DNA of 64,000 nt from Petrosia ficiformis (Eukaryota > Porifera > Demospongiae > Haplosclerida > Petrosiidae), in contig OX345645.1 of NCBI GenBank assembly GCA_947044365.1, forward strand, positions 2,188,856 through 2,252,855, given 5' to 3'. The notes beneath the pieces are model-generated. The model was not told the origin of the DNA. It was given only the letters and a program-made list of their open reading frames with translations, and made no database searches. Shown here one piece after another: positions 35,101 to 47,100 of this stretch (position 1 is the first letter of the stretch; each line of letters begins with the position of its first letter). Position numbers and translations under genes: made by a program.

Positions 35101-38100
35101 GTAAATAATGTTATTTACTGAGCTGATACTGATCAGAGCTGATGAAATACAACAGGTTAAACTCATGTGTATGTAAATAATGTTATTGACTGAGCTGATA
35201 CTGATCAGAACTGATGAAATACAACAGGTTAAACTCATGTGTATGTTAATAATGTTATTGACTGAGCTGATACTGATCAGAGCTAATGAAATACAACAGG
35301 TTAAACTCATGTGTATGTAAATAATGTTATTGACTGAGCTGATACTGATCAGAGCTAATGAAATACAACAGGTTAAACTCATGTGTATGTAAATAATGTT
35401 ATTGACTGAGCTGATACTGATCAGAACTGATGAAATACAACAGGTTAAACTCATGTGTATGTAAATAATGTTATTGACTGAGCTGATACTGATCAGAGCT
35501 AATGAAATACAACAGGTTAAACTCATGTGTATGTAAATAATGTTATTGACTGAGCTGATACTGATCAGAGCTAATGAAATACAACAGGTTAAACTCATGT
35601 GTATGTTATTGACTGAGCTGATACTGATCAGAGCTAATGAAATACAACAGGTTAAACTCATGTGTATGTAAATAATGTTATTGACTGAGCTGATACTGAT
35701 CAGAACTGATGAAATACAACAGGTTAAACTCATGTGTATGTAAATAATGTTATTGACTGAGCTGATACTGATCAGAACTGATGAAATACAACAGGTTAAA
35801 CTCATGTGTATGTAAATAATGTTTGAATTTTACCTAATAAGACCAATCTGATACTCAAGTCATTTTTACTGATCACAGCTAATGCAATACAACATGTTAA
35901 ATACAATGGTATGTAACTGTATTAATAATATGAGAGGATAGTTTAAGGCAACTATTTGTGGTGTGTAAAATTGTAGCAAATTATATTCCAAGCTGTCAAA
36001 ATTTTAATCAGTTAATAAAAATTATGTTTGGAAATTGCTAAAAAAAATAATCTTAAAATGGTGCAGGTAAAAAAGGTTGTTAGTCATTCCAAACTAAAGT
36101 TATAAAGGACAACGATGAAAATGAATGACATTTAATTATCAATTTCAATTTCTTTTTTTTTTGCAATATAGAACATTAATACGTCAATTGAAGAACTCAA
36201 CTTATTGGTTTCCTTGTCGATAGAAAGAATTGAAAACGATACTACCAATCTAGACATTTATAAACCTCAAGGTTTTCCTCAATCTTGTATGCTTGAGATG
36301 GGAGAACTCACATGCATGCGGGGAGAACTGCATGCTAAACGTTTGGAACAAAACACCTCAAGAATTTTTACTGAGAGCAGTTCTACACTACAATATGGCA
36401 GAAACTTTCTTGCTAGTTTGAGTAATCTAACGGTATTTGATTTTGATGGCATAAATGAAACAGCTTTGAATGCTATAGTGACTAGTAATCGTGCTCTCAG
36501 CTTTCTCGAACAGGCTGACCTTGAAAATTTAACAGTTCGAGTAAGGGAAACTGAAATCTACATTGAAAGACTTTCAAACAATACGTCCATTCTTCTGACT
36601 AATGTGACGTCAACGTATGCAGCTGCTGAAAGTGAATATAATCGCTCCAATTTACTTAATCTTAGGTTTAATGACCTAGAAATGGATCTTAACTCTATTA
36701 GATCTGATATAACAGAGCTGGAGAATGCATCAAATTACACTACTGAGGCTGTCGTGATTAAAAATGAAGTAGTCATAATTCTTGGAGTTTTACAAAGTGT
36801 TAATGATTCTTTGAAACAGATCGAAGGAGATGTCTTACCAGTGGTGGAAAAAGTAGAAATGCTTTCTAATATTACACAAGAGACAGAGAATATTATTGAG
36901 AACACTGAGAGTCAAAGTAAAAGACTACATTATAATAATATTTATTTTAGGGTTTCATGCAGGATGTTTTGCCGGGGGAGGGGAACAGGGATGGGGGTTG
37001 GGACAATTGATCATGCAAAGCACACTGCTACTAGGGGATCTGGAGGTATGCTCCCCAAAAAATGTTTTAAATTTAGACCCTCGGAGGTTGCTTCCGGCAG
37101 CTTTTGAAGCCTCAGAAGGCTTGTAGATGAGATGCTGTTGCATGTTAATATAAAGTTGGTCTGAAATCCAGGGCAGAGGGGTATCCCCCTTCACCTGCTG
37201 TATGAAACCCTGCAAATATATGCAGTGGTGTGGAAACAGCCAGTCATGCAGGACATTATCTGATAAATCTAGTGAATGTCTGGTAAATTGAAACTAAATA
37301 CAAAGTATATGAGGAGCAGGACAAGAGTGTTGAAAATAGGCCAAAATAGGCCAAAATGTCCGGCAGTTGGTTCACTATTTCCACACCCCTGTATATACGC
37401 ATCATTACTTGATGAATATTGTGTATGTATACATTGAAGTCCCTCTATTGAAGACACCCCTGTATTAAAGACACTTACAAATGTCCCAAACTGTACTTTA
37501 TAATATAAATTCACCCCTGAAATGAGGACACCCCTGTAATCAGGATACTTACATTTGTCCCAATGCTGTCCGCAATAGAGGGGTTCCACTATATAATGTA
37601 ATACAACTAAAAGTTGTAGTCCAATCAGTTCATTCATCATGCATGTACTAAACTATCTATAAGACAATGGTCGTGAGTGTTTCTAAAGTTATTATTTATT
37701 GAGTTTCATCATAGCATCCCAAATTGATGAATGCTTGTATTAATATATCCCAAATGCCTAGGTCTGTCACTCAGTATTAATTTTATTCATAAACATTACA
37801 AACATAATATGTATGTGAATTATGCTTGCATTTTTTTTTAATCATCACAGTTCCACGTGTTGAAGAATTTTTGTCCACAACTCAACGAATTTTGAATGAA
37901 ACTAAAGCAGGTTTGGGTGATGTCTTACAACAGAATTCCGACATTATATCAGAAATCGAGACTCTAATTGCCAATGTTGGTGACACTCATGATTTAGTTA
38001 GGAGAATCAACTCACCTGCACTATTTCAACAAAATCAGGCTTATATATCGATGCAACCACCTCCAGGAAGAAATCTTGACAGAGGAATACAATTTGAATC

Positions 38101-41100
38101 TCTTGATATGCACTTAATTCCTAATAGCCCCAACACACCTGTGCTACTTTTCTATGCAGGTCCTGTGGTGGAGGAAGGCAGTCCCGGAAATGAATCTGTT
38201 TTAGACAACGAAGACTTTGTAGCCATTACCAGTGAAGACACTAACACTAATGAGGATATGTTACTTTTGCAATGGAGGATTGGTAATAGTAAAGGAAGTG
38301 TTAGTGAAGAATTGACATTAAATGCCATTTCAGAAATATTTGTAACTCGTACTGGATCAATGTTTGAGTTACAGGGTGCCAAAGGAGGAGCTTTTCTTCA
38401 AGCTCCCACAAGAAATGTGTCTGTCATTGAAGGAGCATTGCTTTTTAAAATGACTGACAATACTGAATTTTTAATGGGCGGAAAACCACTATCAGCCAAA
38501 CTTGCTATTGCAGACTACGATAAGTATAATTCCTTTCTTGGACAGTTCGGTTTGGTACTCTTTAACGGTGCTGTGTGGAGCCTTTGGGATTATCGTCGTC
38601 GATCTGAAACTGTATTTGTTAATGGGTTTACAAGGGTTGAAACAGATAGTAATATTCCTTGGATACCTGGAAAAACCCCGATATCTCGCACTAATGTACT
38701 GTCATTTGATGGAACTGGATATTTAAAACCTAAGCAGTTTATTGAGTCAGGGTTATTCACTTCTGATTCAGCGATAATTCTATATATTCGTACTGAGTCT
38801 CTGGAAGGTTTAGTATTCTATATGTATGATGAATCACAAAATGTAGATCTTGAAGTAGCATTTTATGATGGTTCCCTGTACATACGCCTTGGCCAACCTG
38901 ATGCTCAAAATGAAATAATGGTATCAAGACAAATCCAAAATATAGATTTCGATGAAACAACAATTACTCTTAGACAAATAGGGACCTTTTTTTTCATTTC
39001 GGGTAGTTTTCCTGTTACGACTATGCCGATGACGAGTTTTTTCTCAGACTTAACTCAAGTTGGGGTATGGTATGGTGGAGTGAAAGAAGACCTACTTCCT
39101 GAATCATTCCGTCCAAAAATCACTACTAAAAGCTATCGAGGCTGTTTTGACATTGACATAGAAATTGAGGGCAATCGACAAGAGGTACTAGAACAAACTA
39201 ATTTCTTTGTTGAGAATTACTTGGAAAGTCCCATTCAAAAGGGAATGTCTGCAACGTGTTTGAGAACAGTAAGTTTGGGAAATTATAGAATTATTACACA
39301 CAGGATGTCTTACAGGAGGGGGTTTAAGGGGGGATACCAAATTTATTTCAAAATGCAATGCAACATCTCAGCTACAAGCCTTTTGGGGCTCCAGAAGCAA
39401 AATTAGATACCACAAAGTTAAAATATTACCTATCTCGTGTGCTTGGCATGATCAACTGTTTCCCCTCCTTAACACAAAAAATCCTGACACACTATATAAT
39501 GTATCATGGAAGATTGTTTTGGGGTATTTAACAATTCTCTGAAACAAAGTCTGGTTAAAATTATCGCTGATCATGTGACCTATAGCCAATCAGATCTACA
39601 GAAACGATTGATGTCACATTATTTATTTGCACTTAAGTTCTTAAAATGTTCAAGCCTATTACATGTATGTATACAGCGTGTATGTGACATGACCATAACT
39701 TCAACTATGCCACCATTGAAAGAAATTATATGGATTGCTTTTCAGGCCATAGAACATTAGAGTTGTAAATAACAGAGTAGTTTGTAAATTAGTGCTTTTC
39801 CGAGTGAGGAAATTTTGTTATAATTACTCACAATTTTATTAATTTTTCTACCAACAGACTTTCACTCAGGAAGTAGGTTTTAATGGTACTGAGTATCTAT
39901 CGTACACATACCTTGCGGCAGCTGAAAAACCCGAAGAAGCACCACAAGATAACACGATTACAGATCAATTGACATTCGCACTCTCTTTCTTACCTATGAA
40001 AGACAACATGGTTTTGCTTGCAGCTCAAGATGGCGTGAGTTCAGAATTTAAAGTCTTGTAAACAAGAGGGCTAGTATATATATATACTTACTAGTGTTGT
40101 TTTAGTATGGCAATTGAATACTGACCATCTTTATTATATAGTATGCCTAAGCTTCTAAAACGTTTAGTTTAGTTATAGTTTAATTAACTAAATAATAAAA
40201 GGGTTTTAGTTTTAATTAACTACTTAAAAGTGCCCATTATTGACCAATTTTCGTTTAACTAAATGTCATAATGCCTTACTAACAGCTAAGGGTTTAGTTA
40301 TAATTATAATTATAGATTAGATACTATTGTGTATTACTATGATGGGTTTACAAGCTCAATGGGTATAATTATTATTAGGCCAATTTTGGATCAGTTTACT
40401 AATAATAAGATTGTGGATGAAAAAATGGACAATTGGAAAAATAATAATAAAAATGCTGCCTTTAAACGTTTGGATATTGTAAAGGAAGCCAGAAGAAAGC
40501 TTAAGGGTATTGCTTTTCCTGTGTTTGTATTGTTATCAAAACAGATGAGCATTCAAAGATAAGTATTTTGTCCTTATGGTCAGTCAGTTTTTCATCAATG
40601 GAACAATTAGAGGTAGAAATGAGTGTTACAGAGAGAATCAAACAATTCTATGTTTCAGGATCGTATGATATTGATTGAACTGAACAACAATCTTGTGGTA
40701 GCTACAATAGTTGATGGTTCAGAAAGAATATCCCTGTCATCACAAGGTGCTCTTACTCAAAATGAATGGCATCACATTTTATTACAGATCGGAAATTCTC
40801 AACCTAACATGTAAGTTAATGATATCTACACTTACTCCATTGTCTAAGCTTTGTGATAATAGCTTGTAACTAAAGTATGTTCACATTCATGATGACCTCA
40901 AAGTTATGATGTGATGACTTTATATGTAATATAGTGTACAGTTTAATGTCTTAACGTTAGTACATGATTATACTGCAAATTCAATAACTGATATGTACTA
41001 TAGTGTGTCATAACATTAATATTATGGCTGGGATGATTAAAGGATTAATGATTAATCAATTAATCAATTGATTTTGAAAATTATTCAGATTATCAATTGT

Positions 41101-44100
41101 AAGTCTGTGATATTGATTATGCTAATTATTCCAGAATACATACTTTTCAAGCATGCAACAACAAATAATGTATAATATGGAGAAGCCTTTTTGATCATCA
41201 AATGGGATAGGTTTCCTGCATTATTAATTGCCTAATTACTTCCAATGATTTTAATTGATTATCAAGTTAGTGATAATTGATTTCAGAGTCTCAGTTAGTT
41301 CCCAGCTTTAGTTAATACTGTAACTAAATAATGAAGGTATGAATTGAAATTTGACATACACAAAAAAGAACAGCAAACACAATAATATAAAAATGGTGCC
41401 AGGATTTTTTTAGGGGGTTTGAGGGGGGGGGGGCATTTCGCCCACCCCCCCCCCCCCCTCAAAATTGTTTTGCCCCCCTGAGCTTTAGCCATTTTTCAAT
41501 TGAAATTTTTTTATTATTTAGGAATGATAAATTACTATTGTTTTGCATAATTTCAGATTAAAAATAAGTACAAGACCAACCAAAAGAAAAATAACATAGA
41601 ATTAGTAATAATCAATATAATTATAATAATATATACTATATTCTCAATGAAGAGTGCTCTAAGCACTTATAACAACTGGGTAGAGTGTAACTCCAGGTAA
41701 TAACTAACTCACAACTAAAGAAAATATATCTACTTATATACAAAACCAAAAACCATAAGACAAGTAACAAAGATGAGGCTAGAGCTAAGAATGAACAATA
41801 AATAAGTACAATGAACAATGAATGATAAGGACAAAGAAAAAGATACAAGCAAAAATGTATTAACACATGAAGGTGAAAATAAGTATATCAGGCAGAGAAT
41901 AGCTGATCAAAGGAATCAATATTATAATATATACATACACACAAAATACTCAATTAAGTCAAACTATCACACTAACCACAAGCTGAATGAGCCAGCTATA
42001 TAATTATGCTGAAGAAGTGCTGGCAAAGTACTACATTAGTATTATGTATTTTAACTCCAACCTCCCCCCCTCATTTTCTTGAAACATTGATTTGCCCCCC
42101 CTGAAATTTTTTTCTAAAAAAATCCCTGAATTATTGGTGCAGGTAAACAAATTGTTGGTTATTCCAAACTAAGCACTTAGATCATAGTGAATGTGAATGA
42201 ACTTTAGTAATCAGAGACCCAGGGTTTTAGGAAATGGGCTTTTTACTCTTTTCTATATAGCTATATTTTTATTATTTTATTTTAATAGTGAAGTTGTCTT
42301 GAATTTGTTTGTGGACGATATACTTGTTGACACTGGCTCCATAACTGGGTTTAGTTTTTCTCTACCATTTTCTCGTCCTTCCTCCAACTCACCACCACCT
42401 ATTCTGTACGTGGGTGGAGCTCCACCTTCCATTTCTACTCAATCAGTATTTATGGGATGTATGAGAGATCTGGTCTATAACTTTGAGTATGTGTGTGTGT
42501 GTGTGTGGGTAGTTAGATATGTATGTATGTTACATATGCATGTACGCATATATATCAATACATATGTACACAGTATCACTACATACAAGTACATACATAC
42601 ATGTACGTAATACTATGCATGTATGTGTGTATGTACGTATGTATGTAATACTGTGTGTGTGTGTGTATAATACTTTGTGTGTGTGTTCATGTATGTAAAC
42701 TATGTATACATACTAACCCAACATGTATTTTTCTTGTTAGTCCTATATCATTCATGGGTGCATCTCTGGACAGCTTTGTCACACCTGATGGAGTGACATT
42801 TCAGAGTTGTCCTTTTCTTTCTGGTCAAAGTGAAGCAGATCTACCTCTTGTGTTCTCCTCTCCTGAGGTAAGAGGAGAGTACCAAACAAAATTTACCTGA
42901 GATTAAAATTACTAGTATTCATCTTCTCACTTTTTTTTATTTCACATTTCTCTTCTTCATTGTAGGAGAGGACTTGTCTCTCTAGTCAGCCAGTATTTCT
43001 TAATGATACTATTGGTGGTTTCCATGCTCACACTAAAGCATTTTCTTACAATGTGCTTCCACTTCAAACACGGTCATTATAATTATAATTATACAGTTGG
43101 GCATGAAATCAAAGTTTATTACAGAAATGTTGTATTTGCTGTAAATGTGTTTAATCTGGTATTATATATTATAAGAAGATGCAGAAGGATTAAATATTGA
43201 TAGTATAGACCTGCATTGGCAATAAATGGAATTTTATTGCCCAACCTAAAAAATGGATGGATGGATGGATGGATAGATGGATGGATAGATGGATGGATGG
43301 ATGGATGGATGGATGGATGGATGGATGGATGGATGGATAGATGGATGGATGGATGGATAGATGGATAGATAGATGAATGGATGGATGGATGGATGGATGG
43401 ATGGATGGATGGATGGATGGATGGATGGATAGATGGATGGATAGATGGATAGATGGATAGATGATTGGATGGATAGATGGATGGATGGATGAATGGATGG
43501 ATAGATGGATGGATGGATGGATGGAAAGATGGATGGATGGATAGATGGATGGATAGATGATTGGATGGATAGATGGATGGATGGATGGATGGATGGATAG
43601 ATGGATAGATAGATGAATGGATGGATGGATGGATGGATGGATGGATGGATGGATGGATGGATAGATGGATAGATGGATAGATGATTGGATGGATAGATGG
43701 ATGGATGGATGAATGGATGGATAGATGGATGGATGGATGAATGGATGGATAGATGGATAGATGGATAGATGGATGGATGTGTGGGTGGGTGAATGGATGG
43801 ATGAATGAATGGTTGGGTGGGTGGGTGTATGGATTTATGAGTGATGGATTGTGGATTAGTAGATGGATAGGGGATGGATAGAAGAATAGATAGTTAGGTT
43901 ATTTGGTGGAACATGTCATTTATTGTAGTGTCTGGAGTTTAGAGTTTGCAATGAGAATATTTGCAGCAGAAGGTCACGTAATAACCATTTCATCAGTCGA
44001 TGGAGTCAACTTAACACTGACACTACAATCTGGAGATATAACATGGCAGTTACAAGGACAAGACGGTTCATTAGATACTACTAGTCCGGGTAATGGATTA

Positions 44101-47100
44101 CCTGTCAACACATGGGTTAATATGGTTAGTGAACTAATACAACTCTGTCTCATTGTGCCTGGGATTACTGCAAAGACATAGCTGTGGAATAGAGTAGACC
44201 AATGAGGATGTTGGTTTGTGGGTTGGGGGTCAATAGATCAGTGTGAAGCATACTGCTCCTAGGAGTATCCTCTCCCAGGAAATATTTTTTAAAATTAGCT
44301 CCTCTGAGGTTGCTTCTGATGGCTTCTGTGGAATTCGTGAGATTGCCAATTTAGGTTAGCTATAAGTTGCAGATTGTACAAACTGCTTTCAAGCTGTTTG
44401 TGGACACTCGTGTGCACTTACATTTGTGTTAAGCCAATTGAGCCACCCACTCACCTCCTGCATAACAACTTTTTTAGCAATGCTTATATGACACAACCAC
44501 ATGATATAAGAGTAATTATAATTATACCTATTTAGATTATAAAGCAATCATAGGGATGGCCTTCTTATGTTATTGATAAGATGTTTGTACTTGACACTAA
44601 CCTTGCTCTATATTAACAATTCAACTTTCTTAATTACAGAAATTGGACTGTGCTATTACAAACTCGATGTTATCCTGTACTCCTAGTGTAGATGGTATCT
44701 CATTGAGTACTATAACAGGTCTACACAGAGGAAATATCTTTGTGCCTCGATTGCCTGTTGCTATGGGTCAAATTTCAAATGTGAGATTGATGTGTAATAA
44801 AATTATAAATGTCAGGAAAACACAAGTGTATGAATGTATGATTGTATGAATGTATTGGGTGTATGGGTGTATGAATGTATGAATGTATGAATGTATGAAT
44901 ATATGAGTGTATGAGTATATGAATGTATGAGTATATGAATGTATGAATGTATTGGGGTGTATGGGTGTACGAATGTATGAGTGTATGAATATATGAGTGT
45001 ATGAATGTATGAGTGTATGAATGTATGAGTGTATGAATGTATGAATATATGAATGTATTGGGGTGTATGGGTGTACGAATGTATGAGTGTATGAATATAT
45101 GAGTGTATGAATGTATGAGTGTATGAATGTATGAGTGTATGAATGTATGAATATATGAATGTATTGGGGTGTATGAGTGTATGAATGTATTGGGGTGTAT
45201 GGGTGTACGAATGTATGAGTGTATGAATATATGAGTGTATGAATGTATGAGTGTATGAATGTATGAATATATGAATGTATTGGGGTGTATGGGTGTATGA
45301 ATGTATGGGTGTATGGATGTATGAGTGTATGAATGTATGAGTGTATGAATATATGAGTGTATGAGTGTATGAATATATAGTGTATGAGTGTATGAATATA
45401 ATATATGAGTGTATAGTATACAAGTGTATCAGTGTTACGAATGATTGAATGTATCAGTGTATCAGTGTATGCATGTATGAGTGTATGAATACATCAGTGT
45501 ATGAATATATCAGTGTATGAGTATATCAGTGTATCAGTGTATCAGTGTATCAGTGTATCAATGTATGAATGATTGAATGTATCGGTGTATCGTTGTATCG
45601 GTTTATGAATGTATCAGTGTATGAATGATTGAATGTATCAGTGTATGAATGTATCAGTGTATGAATGATTGAATGTATCAGTGTATGAATGATTGAATGT
45701 ATCAGTGTATCAGTGTATCAGTGTATGAATGTATCAGTGTATGAATGATTGAATGTATCAGTGTATCAGTGTATCGGTGTATGAATGTATCAGTGTATGA
45801 ATGATTGAATGTATCAGTGTATCAGTGTATCAGTGTATCAGTGTATGAATGTATCAGTGTATGAATGATTGAATGTATCAGTGTATCAGTGTATCAGTGT
45901 ATCGGTGTATGAATGTATCAGTGTATGAATGATTGAATGTATCAGTGTATCAGTGTATCAGTGTATCAGTGTATGAATGTATCAGTGTATGAATGATTGA
46001 ATGTATCAGTGTATCAGTGTATCGGTGTATGAATGTATCAGTGTATGAATGATTGAATGTATCAGTGTATCAGTGTATCGGTGTATGAATGTATCAGTGT
46101 ATGAATGATTGAATGTATCAGTGTATCGGTGTATGAATGTATCAGTGTATCAGTGTATGAATGATTGAATGTATCAGTGTATCAGTGTATCGGTGTATGA
46201 ATGTATCAGTGTATGAATGATTGAATGTATCAGTGTATCAGTGTATGAATGTATCAGTGTATCAGTGTATGAATGATTGAATGTATCAGTGTATCAGTGT
46301 ATCGGTGTATGAATGTATCAGTGTATGAATGATTGAATGTATCAGTGTATCGGTGTATGAATGTATCAGTGTATCAGTGTATGAATGTATCAGTGTATCA
46401 GTGTATGAGTGTATCAATATATGAGTGACTATTGTAATTATTTCTGCAACAGATGAATGGTTTTGTTGGTTGTCTAAAAGACCTCCAGATAAATGGAGAA
46501 ACTATGGGTTTTGATATAGAGTAAGTCTCAGTCTTATAATCATAAACTTGTATTAAATGTATTGATATTATCTAGGGGGATTTCTACTTGTGAGAAATGC
46601 TATGCTGAACCAAGTGATGGCTGGGGATTCAATGGAGTTAGTTATTTGAGTGAGTACAAAGTATTAGTATGGAAATTTATGTATATGTAAATATGATGAA
46701 AACGTGAATTTAATATGGATGTATGTGTGTATGATTGTATGAATGCATGGGTGTATGATTGTATGTGTGTATGGGTGTATGATTGTATGAATGTAACAAT
46801 GTATGAGTGTATGTAAGTATGAGTATGAATGTATGAGTGTATGGGTGTATGATTGTATGAATGTAACAATGTATGAGTGTATGTAAGTATGAGTGTATGA
46901 ATGTATGAGTGTATGTGTGTGTGGGTGTATGATTGTATGAATGTATGTGTGTATGGGTGTATGATTGTATGAGTGCATGAATATGTGGGTGTATGAATGT
47001 ATGAGTGTATGTGTGTATGAGTGTATGAGTGTATGGGTGTATGATTGTATGAATGTAACAATGTATGAGTGTATGTAAGTATGAGTGTATGAATGTATGA

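Noticed and set aside
34348..35805. 485-codon minus-strand open frame of a repeated 24-residue unit
   Set aside because: The 72-bp tandem repeat is a multiple of three without stops in that frame; it is antisense to the exon-derived array and shows no other coding features.
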